Shown: piece by piece, positions 1-10,802 of the stretch
How positions within the stretch are numbered: the stretch's first letter is position 1
Layout of the letters: every line of letters starts with the position of its first letter
Origin: Cryptomeria japonica
Lineage: Eukaryota > Streptophyta > Pinopsida > Cupressales > Cupressaceae
NCBI RefSeq assembly: GCF_030272615.1
Contig: NC_081414.1
Location: forward strand, 819,092,396-819,156,395
Reading direction: 5' to 3'
Length of the DNA: 64,000 nt
Translations under genes and position numbers: made by a program
The notes under the pieces: model-generated
The model's database searches: none
What the model was told of the DNA's origin: nothing
What the model saw: the letters and a program-made list of their open reading frames with translations, nothing else

Positions 1-895
1 TTGTTATTTATGTTCACATAACATATAAACATGCCCCTGATAATATAGAAGAGGGTAGGAAGATAATTAGGGAGTATCATTTTTATATGAGTGATGATAT
101 ATCTCACTCTTCTAAGTATGTACAACATTGTTTTGAGAATTTTTTTGAGTTCTTGCAGTAGAAAGGTATTGCATTAGATTGACATCTCATTTGGTCAAAT
201 AATTGCACATGTCAATTCAAGAATGCATGCATGTTTTATTGGTTGAGTATAAATGTATGCAGAGAGGGGTGTACCTCAAATTTAGAGATTTTTTTAAGCT
301 TGGCATGGGAAAGAGAAGCATGATGGACCAAGTGCATGTTTAAAGAGAGCTCTAGTTAAGGAGAAATTGAGGATTGCAGGTGCTAAATTCTCTTATGCAT
401 GTTCTATTGTTGATTGGTGTAGTTCAAGAATGTCGTAGGGAGGGACACTTGATTCAATAGTGCGCAAATTCTTTTGGTCAGTTGAGGAGGGCACAGTAGG
501 AGATAGATTGGATTATTAGAAAATCAAAGATTATTCAAAGATGTATTCATTTCATGGTTCAGATGCAATTACATGGACCATTCGGACACGGAAGTTGTCT
601 TTTTTTTCTCAGAGTTATATTCAATGTGACTAGGATCAATGCAAGTCAAGTGAGGGGGAAAATACATGGGTTCCACAATATATAACTCCTTTATCTCAAA
701 CAATATCCATGCCAAATGATTGCAAGGAAATTTAAGTTGAGTATGATTGTCTTTCATATCTTCTATAGCCAGAGCATGTTTTTGCAGTTGTTGTATCATA
801 GGGGAATGAGGAGAGATCAGACTATTGGTTGGCATGATGTGTACACCTCAAAAGAAGAAGATATCACAATAGATGATAGATGATGATGGGTCCAT
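1..895 (+). pseudogene. 3' fragment of transposase-like gene 2 (copy D)
   Basis: This stretch aligns by eye with 23340-24230, the 3' half of the better preserved gene-2 copy. The shared blocks are a W-x-x-N...C-Q-F-K-N block at about 189-225 and an H-G-K-E-K-H-D-G block followed by C-L-K-R-A-L at about 299-352. Copy C has D where this copy has N in the first block (WTDN versus WSNN), so a candidate catalytic acid is lost here. Several in-frame stops and frame changes make it non-coding now. Homology ends near 895, before the final 90 or so codons present in copy C. The 5' half lies outside the window. Function is inferred only from the repeated, transposon-like context. I cannot name the family. 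Confidence 0.6.
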
Positions 896-1272
896 GTATC
901 ATGGGTATGTGCAAGATAATGGTGTGCCAAAATAGGCCCTTAAGTGGCAATGAAATTTCAAAAAATCAGAGTTATGCAACGTGACATGAAAATTTGAATA
1001 AGTTATGAACATTATTTTTAAAATATGTAAAAAGAGAATCTATAAAAAATTGACTATAGTTTCTAGGCTACTAGTTGTTTTTTGGAGAAAAAAAACTGTA
1101 TTTGTTGAAAATATCAAATTTCAATGCAGTGTTACTAAAATTTTCAGAAAAAGATAAGTAGGCGTATGTCTGACCACCCTATTCACAATCAAATCATAAT
1201 ATATTTTTATAAGATTTATAATATAAGTATTAGACTCATGTCCGGATGTGACACATATTTTTTTATAATTTT
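896..1272. other. AT-rich spacer, no gene seen
   Basis: No coding signal. A block at about 1150-1262 (containing GTCTGACCACC and GGATGTGACACAT) loosely resembles 9847-9945 on the far side of the LTR element (GTCTAACCACC, GGATGTGACACAT). This suggests two diverged copies of a short repeat. The last five bases, ATTTT, are the left target-site duplication of the element that follows. Confidence 0.4.
1268..1272. repeat. Left target-site duplication ATTTT
   Basis: ATTTT directly precedes the TG of the 5' LTR and is repeated exactly at 9779-9783 directly after the CA of the 3' LTR. This is the 5-bp footprint expected of LTR-retrotransposon integration. Confidence 0.85.
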
Positions 1273-2942
1273 TGTAGCGTCGTAAATTGTACGCACTTGC
1301 TACGGTGGTACAATTTCACACCTAGTTTAGCACCCGCCTTGGCGCATTTTGCATTTTGCATCGCATTTCCCCTTTAGCACTTAATTAATTAAATTAATTA
1401 GGTCTAAGGTTCTATTTTATCATCTCCCATATCATAAAGTTGGGCCCTTTCATTAAAGTGTGCCCTTTTCATTTTATTCCTCCTATACATCATTTAATCA
1501 AAAACCCTAATTAGGTCCTATTTTGAACTTGGGGGCTTGATTTTGGGGGTCAAAACATCTCAAAATCACCTGTAACTTCGGGATTCTCTCTAAAATCATC
1601 ATATCCGACGGTTCTGAAAATTTGGTGAAAAGTTGTCGGGACCATGGCACCCAGAGTGCAACATGGTCCCGGACATTTTTCCCAAAATTTTAGGAGCATG
1701 ATCCAATCATAAAATAAAGCTTAACCCCAAGAAATTGGCGGGATATTCAATCTCTAGGTCGGCCAAAAGTTGGAATTAAGACCTAGGGTTTCATATATAA
1801 GAGCTCTCTTTCTTCATTTGAAGGGATGGGAATTTTGGCTTTCGAGGACCTTCTATGCAGCGAAAGAGTAGATCTTTGAAGACTTCAATAAAATTCAACA
1901 TCCTTCCATCAAGAATTCATCAATTTCATTCATTTAGGGCTTGGGAGACATTGAAGAACAATAGGAGATTACTGACTGAAGATTGGCTTGTACTCCTCCC
2001 TTGAGGGTTGGGTATGATTTCATGTTGTTTTCATGTCTTTGCATAAGCTTCAATATATCCTTTATTCATGCTTTAGATCACTTTGCATCTTGATTTAGAG
2101 CATTTACATTATCATTTACAAGCAATTAGGGTTTACTTTCTAGGTTGCTCTAGTTTGCTTTCTTGCATTTAAGGACCTTGCACACACACTAGGTCTGCAC
2201 ACACAATACATTTTACAATACAACTTGGCTATTCGTGGAGGTGGAAATCACTGAAGCGGGGGTTTGACTAAGGCAAAACCCTATATAGCCGCCCACCACA
2301 CCTTTTTAGATATAAGTGCAGGTTTCGGAAGCTGGACGACGCCGCAAGTTACAGATCCAGAAGAAGCAGACGGAGACTAAACAACACACCAAATCTCAGA
2401 GCAAAAGACCAAGACAGGGGCATGGGGCGCCCTGGTCTTGCCAGGACAGGGGCACTAGGTGCCCTGGTCCCTAGGACAGGGGCACTGGGCGCTCTGGTCC
2501 TCCTGACAGACAACATTTTCAGCATTTTTGATAGCTTTTCCAGAGTGCAAAACAGCAGTTTCCGGAGTAGTTTCAGGGGCAGAATCAGGACAGTGGCACC
2601 CGTGCCCCCATCCCGAACATTTTCATTCTGATTTTGACTCCGGGTACGCATTTGCATTCTTGTCTTGTCCTTGTGTTTACAGCTTTCCATTGTTTAAGTT
2701 CAATTCTGCAGTCTTGTCATTAGTTCCTACTTGCACTTTGGGGTTAGGGATTGAACTTGCATCATTTCATCTTTCAATTGCAACAAAGGAATAGAAATCC
2801 TAATAGGTAGCTCATGGCTCTCTCTTCCACAACAAGAAGTAGCCAATTGTGTGATACCTCTAGGCTCTTTCGTATTCCACAAGTGTGTGGTTGAAAGTGA
2901 GATTAGGGCATGTTTGCTTAGTGTCACTTTTTCTCCCACACA
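1273..2942 (+). repeat. 5' LTR of Gypsy-like element
   Basis: Direct repeat of 8109-9778, equal in length, with TG...CA ends. It contains a likely TATA box at 1794-1801 and a GC-rich patch of three imperfect ~30-bp repeats at about 2418-2505 (GGACAGGGGC and GCCCTGGTCC), also present in the other LTR. ORFs reported inside are products of this repeat. Confidence 0.9.
1794..1801 (+). promoter_or_regulatory. TATA box of Gypsy-like 5' LTR
   Basis: TATATAAG in TTTCATATATAAGAGC, conserved at 8630-8637 in the 3' LTR. It is the only TATA-like site in a position that could start the element transcript within the LTR. Confidence 0.55.
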
Positions 2943-2945
2943 TTT

Positions 2946-2963
2946 TGGTGAACCCGATGTGAA
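2946..2963 (+). promoter_or_regulatory. Candidate primer-binding site
   Basis: TGGTGAACCCGATGTGAA begins three bases after the 5' LTR. TGG is the expected complement of a tRNA CCA end. I could not match it to a particular tRNA, and it is not the initiator-Met site used by the copia elements in this window. Confidence 0.5.
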
Positions 2964-3278
2964 CTCCAATCTTCTCTAATTCTGATTTATGTTTTCAAAT
3001 TTGAGTGTTTTCAAATTCAAATTTGTATTTAAAAGTTTTAATTTCTTGCAAGATTCAAAAATTTAGAGGAAATTTTTGCTAAAACCCTAATTTTTCAATT
3101 CAAAGTTGAACTTGTGTATAGCTTAATTGGGATCAATAATTTCAAATCTGATTTAGGAACTCATTTGAATCATAAATTTCATTTTCTAAATCTACATTCT
3201 AAGTGCTTTCATTGGTTAAAATTGAACATTTCCTTCTATTTTGCATGTGTTATCATTTGAAAGAGGAAAATTGTTGTC

Positions 3279-6200
3279 ATGATGCATTCATTTCATAGAT
3301 GTGATAATGGGTTAGCTTCCTTTGCTTCAATTTTTCCTTCTCTTAAAGAACCTCCCCTCATCTATAACAAAATTTTAGTGCCTAAAAGAGTTGCTACCAA
3401 TCCCTTTGAGACTCTCCCATGCTCTAAGGATGAAGACTTTAAGAGTGATCTTGACAATTCTCCTAAAATGTGCCCTTCCTATTTAGCTATCCTAGAGGAA
3501 GAGAGTGATATCATAAACACCTTTCTTAATGTTACTTCATCTTCCCTACATGATGCCTCTCTAAGTGAAAAGGCATTGATGGATATTGACTTATTTTCTC
3601 CTAAAGTTGGTCCTTCCAATGGGGGCATGTTAGTGCAACAAGAGGTTATGAACACTTCTTTCAAAGATCTCCTTCCTAAGCATGAATCTTTGGAGAAATA
3701 TGTTCATGTTCCTCCTAAAAAGCACTCCCTTCATGAGGATCCTTTTGTGCAAGAAGATGACATTATCCCTACATTTCCTAGTGATGGCATTTCCTTTTCC
3801 AACAAAATTCCCACTAGAGATGACGAATTAATGGTAAATGCTTACCCTTCTCCTAAAGTTGATCTTACCCATAAGCATCCCTTAGAGAAAGAAGATGAAA
3901 TAATGAGAAATTTCATTAATTCTCTCTCCCATAAAGATCATATTGAAAATATTTTGAGGAAAGAGGATGAGTTTAACACATCTATTGATTCTCTCCCTCC
4001 TAAGGATGAGGAATTAATAAACAATGTTATCTCCTCTCCCGAAATTGACAATACTTCAAACATTCCTTTCAACAACCTCACTATTTGGGATGAACCATTA
4101 GAAGAAGGTGTAGATTATTCTCTCTCCCTTGATAGTTTCTCACCTTCCTTGAATATCAATTATTCTCCCTCTAAAAAAGCATCTCCCTCTCCTCAACTTG
4201 GTTCTACTCATAAGGATACCCTAGTTCAAAGCAAGATGGTTAACATTTCTTTCAAAGATCTCCCTCTCAAAAGTGAGACTTTAGAGAGTAATGTTGATCC
4301 TTCTCCTAGAGAGTTTATTCCCCATGTAGATCCTTTGATGATAGAGGATGATATGACCTTTCCTCTTCCTACTAGAACATCAATGCCTATCCCTTGTCTC
4401 TCTCCTAAAATTGATAAAATTTTAGTGCAAGAGAAGACTATCAATAATCCTTCCAACACTTTTGTTCATTCCTCTAAACCATCCTCAATTAATTTGATAC
4501 ATGTGAATGGAACACCTAACAAACCTCTCTTCACTGTCCAAGGTGCTTGTCCTTCTCAAAATTCTCAACCTTTAAATAAGCCTATCTTAGTGGTTCAAGG
4601 TGGTTATGCTAATGATCCTTTTTGCACTCCTAAGAAACCTATTATTACTGTGCAAGGAGGTTATTCTACTAAGAGCCCTTATGAGTATGCTAAGCAATTA
4701 ACTAGAGAGAGTTATCATGCGGTTGCTCATACCTATAACACTAGAAACAATAGGCAACCTAATCCTCCACCAGTTATCCCAACTTCACTTCCTCCTTCTC
4801 AACCAATTCTTCCGCAAGCTCCACGTATTTCACAAGTTCTTGGTAAGGAATATGATCTCATAGAACAACTTAAAGCTACCCCTGCTAAGATATCCCTTTG
4901 GGATTTGATCCAAACTTCTTCCGCTCATCATGGAATGTTACAAGATGCCTTGAAAGATTTGAATGTTCCTCCGCCGAATACATCTAGTAATATAGCATCT
5001 TTAGTTAACTCTGTGATGAATCCTAAAGCTCAAATTGTGTTTTCCCAAGATGAGTTGCCTACTAGTGAAATTCAACAACAATATGATCCCTTGATGATTG
5101 TGGTTATCATAAATGACACTGCTATAAGATGAACACTGGTAGATAATGGCTCTGGCCTTAATGTGTGTAGCATTAATCTATTGCATAAGATTAATGTGGA
5201 TACATCCCTTATTGAGCCTGACTCTCATCCCATTCGAGGCTTTGATAATGTGGCTAAGTCTTCATTAGGTATTATCACCTTACCCATCACAGTGGGACCT
5301 GTTACTTTGCCTACTCCTATCCATGTTATGTCGGGAAATCTAACATACAACTTGTTATTAGGGAGACCTTGGATTCACGGTATGCAAGCTGTCCCCTCTA
5401 CATTGCATAGACAAGTTAAATTTATTTATAACAATAAGGCATATACCTTGATAGGTGATACTAATCTTCAGGCTTGTTTGCAAACATCTACTTCCAAAGG
5501 GAGTTCTTCTAAGCCTTCCTCTTCTAGTGATGACTCGTTAAACAAGATACCTATGGATGAATCATCACCCTCTAATAATCAAAATTCTTTGGATGAGTCT
5601 AAAGCTCCTGAAGAAGATCCTTCTCGACTTGAGTTTACACATGAAAAGGATTTTGATCTTGAGAAGGTTCTCGCAGAAGACGATTGGGGATCCCTTGACT
5701 TTAATCCCACCTTTGTAGGTGAGTATAGGGTTCCTCCTAGAGATCTTAAAGGTAAAAAGAAGGAAGAAACTAGAGATCAATCAGTCTTACTTGAACCTAT
5801 GAGCAATAATTTTGTGGCCGCTTCTCAAAATTCTTCTCCTCACACCTCTAATTATGAAGAGTTTGATTCTTTGTCTTATGAAAAACCACCTTCTCTTCCT
5901 GAAATGGCTGATCGTTATGGTCGTGGTTTTTGCATTTTTGCTAAGCATGGGTATCATGGAAATGGTTGTGGTGCTCATGAACAAGGGATAAAGGTTCCTC
6001 TAGAGAATAATCTTCACAATTATGCCTTTGGACTTGGCTATAATCCCTGCAAGCCCACCAAAGCATCTAAAAGACCATCTCTCACTGTGAATGCTATATT
6101 TGGTAGTGATGATGATCTCACTTCAACTAAATCATCTTCTACTTCTATCAACTCTCATTCCCCTCATAAGGAAATCTTGGCAATGAACAAATCTCTTTAT

Positions 6201-6356
6201 GAATCCCCTCAAATTTCTAAATCCACTTATGAATCTTTATCTCCTATTCATCATAAAGTCCTTTCCTTTAGGGATAAGGCTCTAATAAATTACACCATCC
6301 CTCTTCTAAGATTTCATGTGACTTTTCTTCCTCAATTTTTTTATACATGTTTTTGA
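3279..6356 (+). pseudogene. Gag-like / retropepsin polyprotein, interrupted
   Basis: One frame runs from ATG 3279 to the stop ending at 6356, broken only by TGA at 5130-5132. Residues 1 to about 470 are serine/proline/acid-rich and built of degenerate repeats (ProLysValAsp-like blocks such as SFKDLP and PSPK). At about 4830-5050 is a segment like the region before protease in plant Gypsy polyproteins (ISLWDLIQTSS, then ALKDLNV). The protease domain at 5133-5460 has the flap-side signature LLGRPWIH and the active-site tetrad DNGS instead of the usual DTGS or DSGS. At about 5905-6060 lies a glycine-rich stretch ending FGLGY, resembling the G-patch-like tail of these proteins. No RT follows. The stop sits just before the protease. 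It is either a decay mutation or, less likely, a gag/protease readthrough point. The altered tetrad favours decay. Confidence 0.75.
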
Positions 6357-8093
6357 TCTCACTTATAGTTGAGCATTTAGCATGTCATATTCAAATATCT
6401 CATTCAATCTATCATGTCTTTAAATAACATTAATGGCTGTTATGTTGCTCATCATTATGTGACATTGGTAGCTCATTTACTGGGGGCTCATTGTCATTCA
6501 TGATGGTACAATTTCAAGTGCAATCATATTTTTTGAAGCAACATAATAGCCTAATTTTCTTGTTCCTATGGGGACAAGAGTGATTTCATACATCTCTTCT
6601 TTTGCTTATGTCCAAATCTCTCCCTAGAAGATTGTGTAAGTCCTTCTCATTGTCCTTATCCTTGGGAGGCAATGATCTTTCCTTATTTTTTATCTAAGGA
6701 TCCACTTTTTCCTATTTTGTGGATGATGTGGACTTTATTACGTGATGTTATTCCTTGTATGCATTTGTTGTTGTTTGTTCAAGGATTCTCTCTTACAAGA
6801 GGTGTAAGTCCTTGACTACAACCTCTTTTGAACTTGGTAAAATACATCCATAATGAATTCACTCTCCCAATTGGGTTAAAAGGAGCGTCATCCTTCATTA
6901 AGAATCACTTTCACCTCACAAAAGAAGGAAGTATTGCATTCTTATTCTCTTCTTTGTCTTATTCTAGAAGATGTTATATTTGTCCTCTCAGGTATAGGTG
7001 TCTTTTTGTACAAAGATCTCTTCTCCTCTAAGGATCTCCTTTACACATATTACAAGATATCCCTTTTCAACTATCTTATCCTTGCTTAAAGAGTGCAAAA
7101 CTCTCTTGCTTGGATCTATGAAATTGTTGCATTTTTGGGGTATCTTCTTTTGTGATGAAGGTAGGTATCCTTGTTCTACTTTGCTTATAACATAAACATT
7201 ACACTTTTTGAGCAATGGGTCATTCTTGGAACTAGAGCACAGACTCTTAGAGCGAGATGTCTCCATTTTTCTTTTATGCAAGGTGATTATTCTCGGAACC
7301 AGAGCACAGACTCTTAGAGCGAGATGTCACGCTTTTGTACTATACATATACAGGTTGTAGCATACTCGGGCATAGACTCCTATGAGGTGCTTCTAACCTC
7401 CCTTACACACACATGCACGAGGTTGAGTGGAACTAGCAGCATAAGGCTAGACTTTCTCACTCTCCTCCCTTACATGGATCACCTAGATAGACTCTAGGGG
7501 CTAGTTTTCCATGTCCTTTTCCCATGGATCACCTAGACAAGATCTAGGGGTGAGAATTCCATGTTTTCTCTCTCACTTTTCTTCTCATGGATCACCAATG
7601 TGTGTATTCATGCCTTTTTCCTTTCTTTTCTTCTCTTTGCATTTTGTTTCCATTTACATCCTTCATCTTGTGTTAGAGAACTCTCAAATCCTCACACTCT
7701 TTGTTGTGTTGGAATTGAGATTTAGTCCTCTTTCTTACCAAATGATTCTCCATTAGTTTTTGATCTCATATCAAATCTTCTTGTGAGCATTTGTCATCAA
7801 TATTCTTTAACAATTCAAAGTGGTAAACATGATACCCTGTTTCAACTCACTAAAATTAGCAAGCCAAAACAGGGGGGGGCATATAGCTACCCTCGAATTT
7901 TCATCACCTTCCTTAGTAAGCATTAGGTGATTTTGTGATCTAACGTGTGTTTTGTAGGGTGTGGTTCCTAACTGTGTACTGTAGATACCGCTGGGGGCTT
8001 CGTTCGACAGACTTATGGATATATCCTTTTTCAAATAATGTTTACTTTTCTGTACTTTAGCTTGCATATGCACTTAGTGTTCATATGACCGCT
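6357..8093. other. Non-coding interior of Gypsy-like element, with short direct repeats
   Basis: This occupies the place where RT, RNase H and integrase would lie, but no such motif is visible in any frame. It holds a 34-bp direct repeat at 7228-7261 and 7295-7328 (GAGCACAGACTCTTAGAGCG core). A roughly 41-bp repeat lies at 7473-7513 and 7523-7563, with a third partial start at 7586-7596 (CATGGATCACC). The region is CT-rich on the plus strand. Confidence 0.6.
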
Positions 8094-8108
8094 AAAGTGG
8101 GGGCTAAA
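8094..8108 (+). promoter_or_regulatory. Polypurine tract of Gypsy-like element
   Basis: AAAGTGGGGGCTAAA lies immediately upstream of the 3' LTR, the position used to prime plus-strand synthesis. Confidence 0.7.
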
Positions 8109-9778
8109 TGTAGCGTCGTAAATTGTACGCACTTGCTATGGTGGTACAATTTCACACCTAGTTTAGCACCCGCCTTGGCGCATTTTGCATTTTGCATCGC
8201 ATTTCCTCTTTAGCACTTAATTAATTAAATTAATTAGGTCTAAGGTTCTATTTTATCATCTCCCATATCATAAAGTTGGGCCCTTTCATTAAAGTGTGCC
8301 CTTTTCATTTTATTCCTCCTATACATCATTTAATCAAAAACCCTAATTAGGTCCTATTTTGAACTTGGGGGCTTGATTTCGGGGGTCAAAACATCTCAAA
8401 ATCACCTGTAACTTCGAGATTCTCTCTAAAATCATCATATCCGACGGTCCTGAAAATTTGGTGAAAAGTTGTCAGGACCATGGCGCCCGGAGTGCAACAT
8501 GGTCCCGGACATTTTTCCCAAAATTTTAGGAGCACGATCCAATCATAAAATAAAGCTTAACCCCAAGAAATTGGCAGGATATTCAATCTCTAGGTTGGCC
8601 AAAAGTTGGAATTAAGACCTAGGGTTTCATATATAAGAGCTCTCTTTCTTCATTTGAAGGGATGGGAATTTTGGCTTTCGAGGACCTTCTATGTAGCGAA
8701 AGAGTAGATCTTTGAAGACTTCAATAAAATTCAACATCCTTCCATCAAGCATTCATCAATTTCATTCATTTAGGGCTTGGGAGACATTGAAGAACAATAG
8801 GAGATTACCGACTGAAGATTGGCTTGTACTCCTCCCTTGAGGGTTGGGTATGATTTCATGTTGTTTTCATGTCTTTGCATAAGCTTCAATATATCCTTTA
8901 TTCATGCTTTAGATCACTTTGCATCTTGATTTAGAGCATTTACATTATCATTTACAAGCAATTAGGGTTTACTTTATAGGTTGCTCTAGTTTGCTTTCTT
9001 GCATTTAAGGACCTTGCACACACACTAGGTCTGCACACACAATACATTTTACAATACAACTTGGCTATTCATGGAGGTGGAAATCACCGAAGCGGGGGTT
9101 TGACTAAGGCAAAACCCTATATAGCCGCCCACCACACCTTTTCAGATATAAGTGCAGGTTTCGGAAGCTGGACGACGCCGCAAGTTACAGATCCAGAAGA
9201 AGCAGACGGAGACTAAACAACACACCAAATCTCAGAGCAAAAGACCAGGACAGGGGCGTGGGGCACCCTGGTCCTGCCAGGATAGGGGCGCTGGTTGCCC
9301 TGGTCCCTGGGACAGGGGCGCTGGGCGCCCTGGTCCTCCTGACAGATAGCATTTTCAGCATTTTTGACAGCTTTTCCAGAGTGCAAAACAGCAGTTTCCG
9401 GAGTAGTTTCAGGGGCAGAATCAGGACAGTGGCGCCCGTGCCCCCATCCCAAACATTTTCATTCCGATTTTGACTTCGGGTATGCATTTGCATTCTTGTC
9501 TTGTCCTTGTGTTTACAACTTTCCATTGTTTAAGTTCAATTCTGCAGTCTTGTCATTAGTTCCTACTCGCACTTTGGGGTTAGGGATTGAACTTGCATCA
9601 TTTCATCTTTCAATTGCAACAAAGGAATAGAAATCCTAATAGGTAGCCCGTGGCTCTCTCTTCCACAACAAGAAGTAGCCAATTGTGTGATACCTCTAGG
9701 CTCTTTCATATTCCACAAGTGTGTGGTTGAAAGTGAGATTAGGGCATGTTTGCTTAGTGTCACTTTTTCTCCCACACA
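8109..9778 (+). repeat. 3' LTR of Gypsy-like element
   Basis: Same length as the 5' LTR and colinear with it. It is followed directly by the ATTTT duplication at 9779-9783. The TATA box is repeated at 8630-8637. Differences from the 5' LTR are overwhelmingly C/T and G/A. Confidence 0.9.
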
Positions 9779-9783
9779 ATTTT
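9779..9783. repeat. Right target-site duplication ATTTT
   Basis: Matches 1268-1272 exactly and follows the terminal CACA of the 3' LTR. Confidence 0.85.
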
Positions 9784-10387
9784 TTATAAAGTAAATAATT
9801 ATTTATGAATTTTTTACTACAGCTTGTTAGAAATTCAAAAACTCCTACGTCTAACCACCTTAACGTGGTCAAGACCTTATAAAATTCTTTTAAAATTTTT
9901 TTTTTCCCCTATAGTAGACAAATCATAGGATAGGATGTGACACATGTTTTGGATCCAAAAAATGTTATACCCTTTGAAAGTTATGATTGTTTTTCAATTA
10001 GTTTATCAATCAGGACTTTTGTCATAATTCAATTAGAAAATAAATAATAAGTATTTATTAAAGTGAAAATAAGACTAGCCTTATATTGTTGGAAAGCAAA
10101 GAACGTCCTTAAAAAACCCTTTTCATTTTATCAATTTTGGCTATAAAAAAAGTCGCCAGCCACCAGTGTAAAGTCTAGAAAATCAAGGAATATTGAAAAA
10201 AACATTTTTTCAGTTGACTTTCTAGGCTTGTCACTTCCAAGCCAAATCCCAAAGCAAACCTGAGCCAAAATTTCAAATTTGATATTTTTACAACAAAATT
10301 CAAATATCCGATTCTAATAGGTAAATTCAATAACTAAATTTGCACATAATTAATCCATTGTTTATTAATATATTAGTATATGATATT
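9784..10387. other. AT-rich spacer with one unit-promoter motif
   Basis: No gene recognised. At 10297-10340 the sequence around ATATCCGATTCTAATAG matches the context of 30629-30655 in copy A (ATATCCGATTTTAATAG). In copy A that block lies between gene 1 and its simple-repeat array. This places the repeat block that follows in the equivalent intergenic position of copy C. No convincing gene-1 remnant was found to its left. Confidence 0.5.
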
Positions 10388-10482
10388 AGGGAGAGGGGGA
10401 GGGGGGAGTGGGGTAGATAGAGAGAGATTAGGAGAGAGAGTGGGGGGAGAGAGATAGGGGGAAGGGAGAGAGAGACAGAGAG

Positions 10483-10535
<53 letters not shown>

Positions 10536-10694
10536 GCAAGGGAGGGAGAGGGGGGAGGGTGAGAGAGAGAGGGGGAAGAGAGAGTGGAGGGGAGAGAGAG
10601 AGGAGGGGAGAGAGAGGGGAGATAGGGGCAAGGGAGGGAGAGAGATTCAAGGAGAGGGAGGGAGAGGGGGAGGGGGAGAGAGAGAGGGGGAAGG

Positions 10695-10755
<61 letters not shown>

Positions 10756-10757
10756 GG

Positions 10758-10790
<33 letters not shown>

Positions 10791-10800
10791 GAAAGAGGGT
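10388..10800. repeat. (GA)n-rich microsatellite, about 410 bp
   Basis: Almost pure purine on the plus strand, with AGAGAG runs interrupted by AGGGGGA. Long open frames on the minus strand here (Ser/Leu/Pro-rich) are products of the repeat, not genes. The matching block on the other side of the minisatellite (20863-21141) is CT-rich on the plus strand, so the two lie in inverted orientation. Confidence 0.95.
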
Positions 10801-10802
10801 GA

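Larger units (their letters stand above)
1273..9778 (+). mobile_element. Non-autonomous Gypsy-like LTR retrotransposon (8.5 kb)
   Basis: Two 1670-bp direct LTRs (1273-2942 and 8109-9778) begin TGTAGCG, end CACA and are flanked by identical ATTTT duplications. A purine-rich tract precedes the 3' LTR. The interior holds one long frame with a low-complexity N-terminal region, a retropepsin-like domain and a glycine-rich GLGY segment. No reverse transcriptase, RNase H or integrase is visible, so any movement would need proteins supplied by a relative. By eye the LTRs differ at about 40 positions (near 2.5 percent), nearly all transitions. The protease and GLGY segments resemble plant Ty3-Gypsy polyproteins of the Athila/Tat type. 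The lineage is inference. Confidence 0.85.

Noticed and set aside
2349-2969. ORFs on both strands within the LTR (also at 9152-9775)
   Set aside because: They fall inside the LTR and its GC-rich ~30-bp repeats. Both LTR copies show them simply because they are duplicates.
1150-9945. Segments 1150-1262 and 9847-9945 as long target duplications of the Gypsy-like element
   Set aside because: The true duplication is the exact ATTTT at the LTR ends. These flanks are only loosely similar and are better seen as separate diverged repeats.
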